The notes beneath the pieces are model-generated. The model saw nothing but the letters and a program-made list of their open reading frames with translations, ran no database searches and was not told where the DNA came from. Of a stretch of DNA of 64,000 nt, positions 16,485 through 24,933 are shown in pieces. The stretch's first letter is position 1; each line of letters opens with the position of its first letter. Both the position numbers and the translations under genes were made by a program. The stretch comes from an uncultured Oscillospiraceae bacterium (GTDB taxonomy: Bacteria > Bacillota > Clostridia > Oscillospirales > Ruminococcaceae): NCBI GenBank assembly GCA_910579125.1, contig CAJTTH010000004.1, forward strand, positions 286 through 64,285, read 5' to 3'.

Positions 16485-17523
16485 TATCGTTGTCGTCCTC
16501 GCTTTCTATCTCCGGTATGCTTTCGTTTGAGAGCATACGCGTTACCTTTCGGCTTAAATATTCTATATAAGGGATAACCTTGCGGTAATCCAATCTTATC
16601 GGTCCTATTATCCCGAGCGAGCCCGCGGGCTTGCCGTCCTTGTAGTAGCTCGCGCTCACCATTGCGCCGTTGGATATCGCGAACGTGCCGTTCTCCTCGC
16701 CGAACATAATGTTGATACCCGAAAGCGCATCGCCAAGCATATCTGACAGCTCGCTCTTGCGCTCGATGAACTTTATAACGTCCTCCATGGGAAATTCGGT
16801 ACATGCCAGCAGATTAGCCTCGCCCTTGACCTCCACGGAATCCCTCATCATCTCTTCGGACAACTCGTACACTGCGTGCAGCAGCGGCGCAAGCGACAGC
16901 ATATAGCCGCCGAGCGCAGCCGTAAGACCGCTGATATATTCCTCGGACATATTTTCGAGATTAACGCCGCGCAGGTGCTCGTTCAGAAAGCGCGTGAAAT
17001 CCGCCGTCTGCTCGTTGGTCATGTCGAATTCCATTCGGCAGACCTTGTTTTTGATAGCTCCGTTCGAGACTATCAGCAGCAGAACGTACATACGCTTTCC
17101 TGTCGGTATCACGTCGACCTTTGTGATAACGGAGAATTTGGACGCGTGATTTGTGGATATTGCCGCGCATTTGGTTATCTCGGCGAGCGCGGTGGACGCG
17201 TTCTGGATTATAGCGTCGTCGGTAACCGCGCCATCATCGAGCAGCTTGTCGATCTCGCTTATCTTGTCGGGATTTATCGGCTCGGGCGACATAAGGTTCT
17301 CGATGTAGTAGCGAAAGCCCTTGTAGGTCGGAACACGCCCCGCGCTTGTATGCGGGTGGTCGAGGTAGCCCTCCTGCTCAAGAGCCGCCATGGTGTTGCG
17401 GATAGTCGCGGATGAGACCCCGATCTCGGGCTTTTCGGCAAGCGCCTTAGACCCGACGGGCTCGCCCGAACGGACGTAATCGTCAATGATCGCAGACAAT
17501 ATTTTCGCAGCCCTTTTATCCAC
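16474..17523 (-). CDS. hrcA: Heat-inducible transcriptional repressor HrcA
   Basis: Repressor that binds the CIRCE operator and is folded by GroEL, linking free chaperone to heat-shock gene expression. 349 residues. The N-terminal winged helix includes GSKALAEKPEIGVSSATIRNTMAALE and the YLDHPHTSAGRVPTYKGFRYY signature. The C-terminal part has LGIIGPIRLDYRKVIPYIEY. GTG start with AAAGGG upstream. First gene of its operon, directly behind a perfect CIRCE, so it is autoregulated. Confidence 0.96.
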   Translation of the reverse strand: MDKRAAKILSAIIDDYVRSGEPVGSKALAEKPEIGVSSATIRNTMAALEQEGYLDHPHTSAGRVPTYKGFRYYIENLMSPEPINPDKISEIDKLLDDGAVTDDAIIQNASTALAEITKCAAISTNHASKFSVITKVDVIPTGKRMYVLLLIVSNGAIKNKVCRMEFDMTNEQTADFTRFLNEHLRGVNLENMSEEYISGLTAALGGYMLSLAPLLHAVYELSEEMMRDSVEVKGEANLLACTEFPMEDVIKFIERKSELSDMLGDALSGINIMFGEENGTFAISNGAMVSASYYKDGKPAGSLGIIGPIRLDYRKVIPYIEYLSRKVTRMLSNESIPEIESEDDNDNDK

Positions 17524-17569
17524 GCAATCAACCCTTTCCGCCGAGCGTTCCTTAATCGCTTTTAACTGA

Positions 17570-17596
17570 TTAGCACTCTATCTCCCCGAGTGCTAA
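17570..17596. promoter_or_regulatory. CIRCE operator (HrcA binding site)
   Basis: Perfect TTAGCACTC-N9-GAGTGCTAA inverted repeat, 47 bp upstream of the hrcA start. HrcA bound here represses hrcA-grpE-dnaK. Confidence 0.97.
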
Positions 17597-17600
17597 TTAT

Positions 17601-17629
17601 AATTTAACACATTTCCAACGATTTGTCAA
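17601..17629 (-). promoter_or_regulatory. Promoter of hrcA-grpE-dnaK
   Basis: Minus strand TTGACA (17624-17629), 17-bp spacer, TAAATT (17601-17606), immediately upstream of CIRCE. A better TATAAT (17596-17601) lies at 22-bp spacing and overlaps the operator edge. The 338-bp gap 17524-17861 otherwise holds the divergent SPL promoter. Confidence 0.65.
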
Positions 17630-17797
17630 GGGTTTTTGGAAAAAAACATCACAAACTCGTTGTATTTTTTTAATAAGTCATTGTGCAATATTACTACCTT
17701 TGCCGAAAAAGGTCGATTTTATGCAAAATATCTCCCGATAGACAGGCGAAAAATACCTGTCATTAAAATGTGACCGCAGATATTTTTCTCAAACTGA

Positions 17798-17826
17798 TTG
17801 ACAAACAGACAAATATATGATATAAT
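17798..17826 (+). promoter_or_regulatory. Promoter of the SPL-family radical SAM gene
   Basis: Perfect TTGACA (17798-17803), 17-bp spacer, TATAAT (17821-17826), 35 bp before the ATG. Confidence 0.85.
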
Positions 17827-17861
17827 ATTCACATAAATCATCTTGATGAACGGAGAGCGTT

Positions 17862-18725
17862 ATGCACAAGGTACAAGCAAAAGGAATACTCAGCTCAAAA
17901 AACGGAATGAACGTCTACCGCGGCTGCACTCACGGGTGCATTTACTGTGACGCACGGAGTGATTGCTACAATTTCGGACACGCTTTCGAGGATATCGAGG
18001 TCAAGGAGAACGCTCCCGAGCTGCTGGAAAAGGCGCTGAGATCCAAACGGCGGCGCTGTATGATCGGCACGGGCGCAATGTGCGACCCGTACCTTCACGC
18101 GGAACGGGAACTCCGTATAACGCGGCGTTGTCTGGAAATTATTCACAAATATAAATTCGGGGTGACGGTGCTCACCAAGTCCGACCTGATAATGCGCGAT
18201 ATCGACCTGCTGGAGAAAATCAACCGCGAAACAAAAGCCGCAGTTCAGATGACGCTCACGACCGCCGACGAGGAGCTTTGCCGAATAGTCGAGCCGAACG
18301 TCTGCACGACGGCGCGGCGGCTGGAGGTTCTGCTCGAGATGAAAAAGCGAGACATACCGACCGTTATCTGGTTCACGCCGCAGCTTCCATATATAAATGA
18401 CACCGTTGAGAACGTACGTTCAATAGTCGAAATGGGCGCAAAAGCGGATGTGCGCGGGATAATCACGTTCGGAATGGGACTTACGCTCCGAAGCGGTGAC
18501 CGCGAGCATTATTACGCGCAGCTCGACAGGCATTTCCCGGGGCTGAAAGAGCGCTATATCCGCGAGTTCGGCGACCGCTACGAGATACCCTGTCCCAACG
18601 GGAGGGAGCTCTGGGAAGCGTTCATCGTCGAATGCGAACGGCACGGCATTGAGTGGCAGCAAGAGCGGATATTCGCCTATCTGAACGAATTCCCCGAACC
18701 CGAGCAGCTTACATTGGAAATTTAA
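17862..18725 (+). CDS. SPL-family radical SAM protein
   Basis: 287 residues. The radical SAM cluster motif is YRGCTHGCIYCDARS (CxxxCxxC, near residue 24), in the form used by the Rv2578c/spore photoproduct lyase-like (COG1533) group. Later blocks GTGAMCDPYLHAE, VTVLTKSDLIMRD and IWFTPQLPYINDT complete the partial TIM barrel. It should bind a 4Fe-4S cluster and cleave S-adenosylmethionine. It is too short and too different to be called genuine spore photoproduct lyase, so the substrate is unknown. Monocistronic from a consensus promoter. Confidence 0.82.
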   Translation: MHKVQAKGILSSKNGMNVYRGCTHGCIYCDARSDCYNFGHAFEDIEVKENAPELLEKALRSKRRRCMIGTGAMCDPYLHAERELRITRRCLEIIHKYKFGVTVLTKSDLIMRDIDLLEKINRETKAAVQMTLTTADEELCRIVEPNVCTTARRLEVLLEMKKRDIPTVIWFTPQLPYINDTVENVRSIVEMGAKADVRGIITFGMGLTLRSGDREHYYAQLDRHFPGLKERYIREFGDRYEIPCPNGRELWEAFIVECERHGIEWQQERIFAYLNEFPEPEQLTLEI

Positions 18726-18761
18726 GGAAAAATCATTACAAAAGATATACAACAAATTCAC

Positions 18762-18790
18762 TTGACAAATGAAAAAAAATGACATATAAT
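18762..18790 (+). promoter_or_regulatory. Promoter of the tandem amidase-like lipoprotein gene
   Basis: Perfect TTGACA (18762-18767), 17-bp spacer, perfect TATAAT (18785-18790). Confidence 0.85.
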
Positions 18791-18836
18791 TATTATGTTA
18801 AGTTATTAACTAATGACATCACAGGAGGACGACGTT

Positions 18837-20204
18837 TTGAAAAAAGTTTTTGCAATATTCACGCTCATTATTTTCATTATAAGCTCTACCGCGTGCGACA
18901 CTGCTGATTTTCCAAGCGTTCCCGTTGGTTCTGCGGGCGTTCCAGACGATTACTTTAATTTGCCCGATAATTCCACGGCAGAGCCGGACGGAACGTCAAA
19001 GGTCCCGTCCGAAAGCACAGACATTTCGGTAAGCTCCGATGTGCCGACGGCAAACGCCGCGACCGACCCCAACAGCAGCTTCGAATTTGTTGACGATACT
19101 CACGAATGGAAGGGTGACAACTTCATCTACAATCCTAACTCCGTTGACACGTCCTTTTATCAGCGCTACTACGGCGATTTCTCGTGGTCGGACGAGACAA
19201 GGACGCTCTGGACGGGAGCAAGCGGCGTACAGCCCAAGGAGAAATACGACCCCGCCGCCGCCGTGGCTTACGGAAGAAAATACTGGGACAACCATGTGGG
19301 GCTGTGTGCTGAATTTATTTCAAGATGTCTTACTGCGGGCGGCATTACCGAATTCACCACCAGTTCAACGTCAATTACCATGCAGCTGCTGAATTCGCGG
19401 TTGGGCTTCGGGCAGTTCATTACATACGACAAAAGCGATCACACCATACCAATGCCCGAATACGCCCGCCCCGGCGACGTTGTTCAGATATTCTGCTCAT
19501 ACGAGGGAACGCTGATACATTCGCTTCTTATGGTCGATACAAGCGAGCGCGGCAGACTTAAGGCAGTGTGTCACAACTTCGCAAACGACGGAGAATACGA
19601 ATTCAAGATTGACTACATGAACGACCCTTGCTATGACTGTTATACCGAGACCGTGGAGGTATTTTTCTATCATTTCTACCGCGACGATGACGAGGGACTT
19701 CCCGACGAGGTTGTCAACAATAGGAATATTCTGCTGTGGGAGGATCACGGCCATAACATCGCGAACGAGGAATACGACCGCGTCGCGGCGCTGAAATACG
19801 CCATAAACCACCCCATGGACGGGGTCGGCGCAAACGGCGCGGAACACACCTCGGCAATTCTTCAGGCAGGAGGTCTTTCTATCGGTTATCCCATTCAATC
19901 GGCGATGTTTATGCAGCTCCTTAAATCGCACCTCGGCTCAGCACAATCGCTGCCAGTAAACCCGAACAGGACTGTCACGCTCCCCGACTGCGCCGTTGCG
20001 GGCGATATATGCTTTGTCTACTGCCCCGATGACGGGGTAATGTTCAGTTCGTTCGCCGTCGCGGGAAAGGACGAATACGGACGTTTGATCGCTCATTCCT
20101 ACGATCTTGTGAACGACGGAGCGTCGGCATTCAAGATTGAGAGCCTCTGCCCCGGCTGCGGATGCGAAGTCGGCGAGGTCGTGCTTTATCATTTTGACGA
20201 TTAA
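18837..20204 (+). CDS. Lipoprotein with two amidase-like domains, the second degenerate
   Basis: About 455 residues. The start is the TTG at 18837 because AGGAGG lies eight bases upstream; an ATG at 18813 precedes the ribosome site. The N-terminus KKVFAIFTLIIFIISSTAC is a lipoprotein signal (Cys20), followed by a Ser/Thr/Pro-rich wall linker. Domain 1 (about 140-275) resembles the putative amidase (Amidase_6) fold: YGRKYW, GLCAEFISRCLTAGG (Cys157), ARPGDVVQIF, and IHSLLMVD (His228). Domain 2 (about 315-455) repeats the same pattern, but Cys becomes Gly334 and the His is lost. Domain 1 may be a cell-wall peptidase or amidase; domain 2 is more likely binding or structural. Monocistronic. Confidence 0.72.
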   Translation: MKKVFAIFTLIIFIISSTACDTADFPSVPVGSAGVPDDYFNLPDNSTAEPDGTSKVPSESTDISVSSDVPTANAATDPNSSFEFVDDTHEWKGDNFIYNPNSVDTSFYQRYYGDFSWSDETRTLWTGASGVQPKEKYDPAAAVAYGRKYWDNHVGLCAEFISRCLTAGGITEFTTSSTSITMQLLNSRLGFGQFITYDKSDHTIPMPEYARPGDVVQIFCSYEGTLIHSLLMVDTSERGRLKAVCHNFANDGEYEFKIDYMNDPCYDCYTETVEVFFYHFYRDDDEGLPDEVVNNRNILLWEDHGHNIANEEYDRVAALKYAINHPMDGVGANGAEHTSAILQAGGLSIGYPIQSAMFMQLLKSHLGSAQSLPVNPNRTVTLPDCAVAGDICFVYCPDDGVMFSSFAVAGKDEYGRLIAHSYDLVNDGASAFKIESLCPGCGCEVGEVVLYHFDD

Positions 20205-20206
20205 AA

Positions 20207-20236
20207 ATCCGCCGTTCCATTTCGGAACAGCGGACT
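20207..20236. terminator. Bidirectional terminator between lipoprotein gene and gpmI
   Basis: Stem TCCGC-GTTCC/GGAAC-GCGGA with a single mismatch and A/T-runs on both sides, between two convergent genes. Confidence 0.75.
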
Positions 20237-20254
20237 TCTTTATTTAATTAAGCC

Positions 20255-21826
20255 TTATATCATCGACGGCTGCCAGCAGTCGGGAGCGGTCAGCCCGAAC
20301 ATCTTCACAACGGTGGGCGCGACATTGGACAAGCCGTAATTGCCGTCCTTGATAGTGTACTTCACGTCCTTGTCGTAGATGATGAACGGAACGGGATTGA
20401 GCGAGTGCGCGGTACGCACCTGAACGTCGCCCTTCTTGTTCTTCTCGAGCATCTCGTCCGCGTTGCCGTGGTCGGCTGTCACGAGCATGGTAACGCCCTC
20501 CTCGTCGCAGACCTTCTTCAAACGCGCGAGACCGATATCGACGCTCTCCACGCCGATGATCGTAGCCTCCATAGAGCCGGTGTGTCCGACCATATCGCCA
20601 TTCGGGAAGTTGCAGCGCAGGAAGTCGTACTTCTTGGACTTGATGGCCTCGATAAGGTCGTCGACGATGTCGGCGGACTTCATCCACGGGCGCTCGTCGA
20701 AGCTCACCTTGTCGGAGGGTATCTCCTTGAACATCTCCAGCTCCTCAGAGAATTTGCCGCTGCGGTTGCCGTTCCAGAAATAGGTAACGTGACCGTACTT
20801 CTGTGTTTCGGAAACCGCGTACTGCCGCAGACCCGCCGCCACAAGCACCTCGGAAAGCGTGTCGTGTATCTCAGGGGGAGCAACGAGGAAACGCGCGGGG
20901 AGCTTCAAATCGCCGTCGTATTGCAGCATACCGGCGTAGCAAACGTCGGGCTTCTTTCCTCTGTTAAAGTGATCGAACTCGTCCATATCGAACGCCATAG
21001 ACAGCTCGATAGCACGGTCGCCGCGGAAGTTGTACAACACCACACTGTCGCCGTCAACGATCTTGCCGACGGGCACGCCGTTTTCGGCGATAACAAACCC
21101 CGGGAGGTTCTGGTCGTCTGCCTTACCGAGCTCGGTACGGTAGGTCTGAACAGCCTCGGTCGCGGAGGCAAACTGTCTGCCCTCGCCCTTAACGTGGATA
21201 TTCCAGCCGCGCTCGACCATAGCCCAATCCGCCTGATAGCGGTCCATTGTGATAGTCATACGTCCGCCGCCCGAGGCGATCTTGCCGTCAAACGAACCGT
21301 CGTTCAGCTCCTTAAGAACATTCTCAAGCTGCCCGATATAGTTCAGCGCGGAATCAGACGGAACATCGCGCCCGTCAAGCAGAACATGAACGCGAGCCTT
21401 CTTTGCGCCGTCCGCCTTAGCCTTTTTCAGCATATTGAACAGATGTGAAACATTCGAGTGAACATTGCCGTCGGAAAGCAAGCCGATAAAGTGCAGCGTG
21501 CTGTCCTTTGCCTTGACGTTCCCGACAATCTCTTTCCAAGCGGACGAATCGTACATCTTGCCGCTCTCAATACTCTCGTTGACGAGCTTTGCGCCCTGAG
21601 AGTATATCTGTCCACAGCCGAGCGCGTTGTGCCCGACCTCGGAGTTGCCCATATCGTCGTCAGTCGGCAAACCAACCGCGTCGCCGTGCGCCTTAAGGCG
21701 CGTGTTCGGGCAGTTGGCTAGCAGCCAGTCCAGAGTGGGCGTATTCGCCTCGGTAACGGCGTCGCCAAGCCCCGTCTTGGAGTAGCCCACGCCGTCCATT
21801 ACAACCAATAAAACAGGTTTAGCCAT
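20255..21826 (-). CDS. gpmI: 2,3-bisphosphoglycerate-independent phosphoglycerate mutase
   Basis: Interconverts 3- and 2-phosphoglycerate in glycolysis, using two Mn2+. 523 residues, slightly longer than the usual 505-515. Alkaline-phosphatase-fold motifs: LLVVMDGVGYS with the first metal Asp; DDMGNSEVGHNALG with the phosphorylated Ser; DGRDVPSDSALNY; and VTADHGNADEM near residue 455. The ATG lies within the end of the preceding membrane-protein gene (8-bp overlap), so it is translationally coupled and is the last gene of the pgk operon. Confidence 0.96.
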   Translation of the reverse strand: MAKPVLLVVMDGVGYSKTGLGDAVTEANTPTLDWLLANCPNTRLKAHGDAVGLPTDDDMGNSEVGHNALGCGQIYSQGAKLVNESIESGKMYDSSAWKEIVGNVKAKDSTLHFIGLLSDGNVHSNVSHLFNMLKKAKADGAKKARVHVLLDGRDVPSDSALNYIGQLENVLKELNDGSFDGKIASGGGRMTITMDRYQADWAMVERGWNIHVKGEGRQFASATEAVQTYRTELGKADDQNLPGFVIAENGVPVGKIVDGDSVVLYNFRGDRAIELSMAFDMDEFDHFNRGKKPDVCYAGMLQYDGDLKLPARFLVAPPEIHDTLSEVLVAAGLRQYAVSETQKYGHVTYFWNGNRSGKFSEELEMFKEIPSDKVSFDERPWMKSADIVDDLIEAIKSKKYDFLRCNFPNGDMVGHTGSMEATIIGVESVDIGLARLKKVCDEEGVTMLVTADHGNADEMLEKNKKGDVQVRTAHSLNPVPFIIYDKDVKYTIKDGNYGLSNVAPTVVKMFGLTAPDCWQPSMI

Positions 21827-22340
21827 TATAATTTTCCTTTCGAATTGATATTACGCGCATATTATAGCAAACACACGCCATAAGCGCGAGAGAAACCGCG
21901 AATAACGGAAGCAGCAGCATATCGAGAAAACGAACCGCGCTTTCGTGATAGCCCGCCAGAGCAACGCCGTGTACACCCTCTGCGGCGGCCATTAACCGCG
22001 TGCAAACGGTCGGGACGATACCCTTGACAAGTCTGTCCGTCACGAACGCGCACACCGCGAAAGCCGCTGCGCCTATGCACAGTCCGCTGTCCGAACGCTT
22101 TTTCAACAGGTTATCCATCACTATCACCGCCGCCGAAAAAATCAGCGTTGACAAGATGATAACGGGAGAGTATATGCGCGGAACCTCGGTCGGGAAGCTC
22201 AGCCCCATGGTTTTGTCGAGCAGACCGTTTTCCCACGGCTCATACAGTAAAGCGTAGCCGCCCAGAAACAGCGCGCAGTACGCCGCCATAAGCCACAGCG
22301 ACATATTCAGCATTACGACCGAGCGTTTTTCCTCATTCAT
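21819..22340 (-). CDS. Four-helix membrane protein in the glycolytic operon
   Basis: 173 residues, with about four hydrophobic segments (around 11-30, 58-75, 86-105 and 145-163) and an Arg/Lys-rich tail. No catalytic or transporter motif is recognised. It lies between tpiA (16 bp upstream) and gpmI (overlap), so it is expressed with the glycolytic enzymes. Not identified; family conservation cannot be judged from this sequence alone. Confidence 0.6.
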   Translation of the reverse strand: MNEEKRSVVMLNMSLWLMAAYCALFLGGYALLYEPWENGLLDKTMGLSFPTEVPRIYSPVIILSTLIFSAAVIVMDNLLKKRSDSGLCIGAAAFAVCAFVTDRLVKGIVPTVCTRLMAAAEGVHGVALAGYHESAVRFLDMLLLPLFAVSLALMACVCYNMRVISIRKENYNG

Positions 22341-22356
22341 TGCAGCCCCTATAAAA

Positions 22357-23130
22357 TCAACCGTTCTCCGCCGCCTTGATGATTACGGTGAAGTCCTGCG
22401 CCTTGAGGGAAGCGCCGCCGATAAGACCGCCGTCAACGTTGGTCTTGGAGACAAGCTCCTCGGCGTTCTTTGCGTTCATCGAGCCGCCGTACTGAATGGT
22501 AACAGCCTCGGCAACGTCCTCGCTGTACAGCTTCGCGAGCTGAGCACGGATAAACGCGCAAACCTCCTCCGCCTGCTCTGCGGTCGCAGTCTTGCCCGTG
22601 CCGATAGCCCAGACGGGCTCATACGCGATAACGCACTTCTTTACGTCCTCCGCGGAGATCGCGAAAAAGTCCAACTTTATCTGACGCGCGATCACTTCCT
22701 CGGTGATATTACACTCACGCTCCCAGAGCAGCTCGCCGACGCAAACTATCGGCTTCAGACCCGCCGCGAGCGCAGCCTTGGTGCGCTTGTTGACGGTCTC
22801 GTCGGTCTCGTTGAAGTACTGGCGGCGCTCGGAGTGACCGAGAACGACGTACTCAACACCCATTTCCGCGAGCATATCAGCGGATATCTCGCCCGTGAAC
22901 GCGCCGCTCTTCTCAAAGTGGCAATTCTCCGCGCCTACCTTGATGTTCGTGCCCTCAGTAGCGGCAAGTGCGGTCTCGAGGTTCGTGAACGGTACGCATG
23001 CCACTATCTCAACGCTCTTAACGTCCGCTACAAGGGGCTTCAGCTCCTCAAGCAGAGCCTTTGCCTCGGGACGGGTCTTGTTCATTTTCCAGTTGCCCGC
23101 GATAATTGCTTTTCTTGCGTTCTTCTTCAT
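22357..23130 (-). CDS. tpiA: Triosephosphate isomerase
   Basis: Interconverts dihydroxyacetone phosphate and glyceraldehyde-3-phosphate. 257 residues from the ATG at 23128-23130; AAGGAG lies ten bases upstream and the alternative ATG four codons earlier is too close to it. TIM-barrel motifs: AGNWKMNK with the catalytic Lys, LGHSERRQYF with the electrophilic His, AYEPVWAIGTGKTAT with the catalytic Glu, and IQYGGSMNAKNA phosphate loop. Directly follows the pentapeptide-repeat gene in the pgk operon. Confidence 0.96.
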   Translation of the reverse strand: MKKNARKAIIAGNWKMNKTRPEAKALLEELKPLVADVKSVEIVACVPFTNLETALAATEGTNIKVGAENCHFEKSGAFTGEISADMLAEMGVEYVVLGHSERRQYFNETDETVNKRTKAALAAGLKPIVCVGELLWERECNITEEVIARQIKLDFFAISAEDVKKCVIAYEPVWAIGTGKTATAEQAEEVCAFIRAQLAKLYSEDVAEAVTIQYGGSMNAKNAEELVSKTNVDGGLIGGASLKAQDFTVIIKAAENG

Positions 23131-23131
23131 A

Positions 23132-23479
23132 TTACCCATTCTCCTTATGATTGTTTTTGTAAAATTCAATAAGCTCCGAAATATCATAGCCGTTGACCGT
23201 CATTCCGTCAAGCTTGCAGTCGATAAACTCAACGCCAGAAAAGTCGCAGCCCTCAAAAGCCGCACCCGACAGGTTGACCTCTTCAAAGTAACATCCGCTC
23301 ATATCGGAGCTAGCGAAACGATTTCCCGAAAGATTGGTCTGCTCAAAGTCACAGCCCCCAAAATCGCACTCCGAAACAACGGCGCAGACCCTAGATGTCT
23401 TTATCTCCGCGTTGCCGTCGGTAAGCTTCATTACGGTGCAGTCGGTTATACGCTCTATCTTTTCGTTGCTTAAATTCAT
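23132..23479 (-). CDS. Pentapeptide-repeat protein
   Basis: 115 residues. Between about residues 30 and 95, every fifth residue follows the A(D/N)LXX pattern (CDFGGCDFEQTNLSG, CYFEEVNLSGAAFEGCDF), giving a short right-handed quadrilateral helix of roughly three turns. The C-terminal LIEFYKNNHKE helix is outside the repeat. No signal peptide. Function unknown: some pentapeptide proteins bind gyrase, but this one is shorter than the Qnr/MfpA type. It is embedded between pgk and tpiA; its last codons carry the tpiA ribosome site. Confidence 0.75.
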   Translation of the reverse strand: MNLSNEKIERITDCTVMKLTDGNAEIKTSRVCAVVSECDFGGCDFEQTNLSGNRFASSDMSGCYFEEVNLSGAAFEGCDFSGVEFIDCKLDGMTVNGYDISELIEFYKNNHKENG

Positions 23480-23533
23480 TGGATCTCCTTTCAGCAGTTA
23501 AATAGGGCGAATTGCTCCGCCCTATTGCTTTGA

Positions 23534-24754
23534 TTACTTATCCTGAATAGCGTCGATACCGGGAAGTCCCTTGCCCTCGAGGTACTCCAGAGAAGCGCCG
23601 CCGCCCGTGGAAATGTGGCTCATCTTGTCGGAGAAGCCGAGCTGAACGACAGCCGCAGCGGAGTCGCCGCCGCCGATGATTGTGGTAGCGTCAGCCTCCG
23701 CCATACCCTTAGCGACTGCGATAGTACCCTTTGCGAGTATCGGATTCTCGAATACGCCCATCGGGCCGTTCCATACAACAGTCTTAGCGGACTTGACCTC
23801 ATTCGCGAACAGCTCCATAGTCTTGGGACCGATGTCAAGACCCTCCATATCGGCGGGTATCTTGTCGCTGTCAACAGTGGAAACCTCGATCGGAGCGTCG
23901 ATCGGGTCGGGGAAGTCCGCCGCGATCGTAGTATCAATCGGGAGCAGCAGTTTCTTGCCGTTCTTCTCCGCCTTTGCGATCATCTCTTTGCAGTAGTCGA
24001 TCTTCTCGTCGTCAACCAGAGACTTGCCGACTTCCTTGCCCTGTGCCTTGAGGAATGTGTAAGCCATACCGCCGCCGATAATGAGCGTGTCGCACTTTTC
24101 AAGCAGATTGGAAATAACGTTCAGCTTATCGGCAACCTTTGCGCCGCCGAGTACGGCAACAAAGGGGCGCTCGGGGTTCTCAACAGCGTTGCCGAGGAAC
24201 TCGATCTCCTTGTTCATCAGGTAGCCGACAGCGGTCTCCTTGACGAACTTGGTAACGCCGACCGTAGAAGCGTGCGCTCTGTGAGAAGAACCGAAAGCGT
24301 CCATAACGAAGATCTCGCCGTTTACGAGGTCTGCAAGCTCCTTGGAGAAACCCTCGCCGTTCTTGGTCTCGTCCGCGCCGCGGAAACGAGTGTTCTCCAG
24401 AACTACGATGTCGCCGTCGTTCATTTCAGCGACAGCCTTCTTTGCGTTTTCGCCGACAACGGTATCGTCGGGAGCAAAGGTAACCTTCGCCTTAACCAGC
24501 TCCGCCAGTCTGTCGGCAGCGGGCTTGAGGGAGAACTTAGCCTCGGGACCGTTCTTCGGCTTGCCGAGGTGCGAGCACAGAACAACCTTAGCGCCGTTCT
24601 CGGTCAGCTTGTTAATGGTGGGCAGAGCCGCCGTAATTCTGTTGTCGTTGGTGATTTTGCCGTCCTTGAGCGGAACGTTGAAGTCAACGCGTACAAGGAC
24701 GAACTTGCCCTTGACATTCAAATCTTCCACATTCTTCTTGTTGAGCTTAGCCAT
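23534..24754 (-). CDS. pgk: Phosphoglycerate kinase
   Basis: Transfers the acyl phosphate of 1,3-bisphosphoglycerate to ADP. 406 residues. Motifs: VLVRVDFNVPLKDG near the N-terminus, LCSHLGKPK, VMDAFGSSHRAHAS, FVAVLGGAKVADKL, VWNGPMGVFE, and the C-terminal IGGGDSAAAV. First gene of the pgk-tpiA-gpmI cluster; glyceraldehyde-3-phosphate dehydrogenase is not in the window. Confidence 0.97.
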   Translation of the reverse strand: MAKLNKKNVEDLNVKGKFVLVRVDFNVPLKDGKITNDNRITAALPTINKLTENGAKVVLCSHLGKPKNGPEAKFSLKPAADRLAELVKAKVTFAPDDTVVGENAKKAVAEMNDGDIVVLENTRFRGADETKNGEGFSKELADLVNGEIFVMDAFGSSHRAHASTVGVTKFVKETAVGYLMNKEIEFLGNAVENPERPFVAVLGGAKVADKLNVISNLLEKCDTLIIGGGMAYTFLKAQGKEVGKSLVDDEKIDYCKEMIAKAEKNGKKLLLPIDTTIAADFPDPIDAPIEVSTVDSDKIPADMEGLDIGPKTMELFANEVKSAKTVVWNGPMGVFENPILAKGTIAVAKGMAEADATTIIGGGDSAAAVVQLGFSDKMSHISTGGGASLEYLEGKGLPGIDAIQDK

Positions 24755-24827
24755 AATAATTATTTCCTTTCATAAGTGAAATTTGCCAAAATTTGCCAAA
24801 TGACAAAACTTTGACTATCTACTATAT

Positions 24828-24856
24828 ATTGTACAATATTTGGTTAAATTTTTCAA
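24828..24856 (-). promoter_or_regulatory. Promoter of the pgk operon
   Basis: Minus strand TTGAAA (24851-24856), 17-bp spacer, TACAAT (24828-24833), 73 bp before the start codon. The leader contains two direct GGCAAATTT repeats of unknown meaning. Confidence 0.7.
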
Positions 24857-24900
24857 GTATTTTTTACCGATTATATAGAAATATTTTCAAAAAGCATAGC

Positions 24901-24927
24901 AAAAGCGCCGAACCCTCGGGCTCGGCG
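24901..24927 (-). terminator. Terminator of the two-membrane-protein operon
   Basis: Nine-bp stem CGCCGAGCC/GGTTCGGCG with CGAG loop followed by CTTTTG on the minus strand. Confidence 0.75.
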
Positions 24928-24933
24928 TAAATC

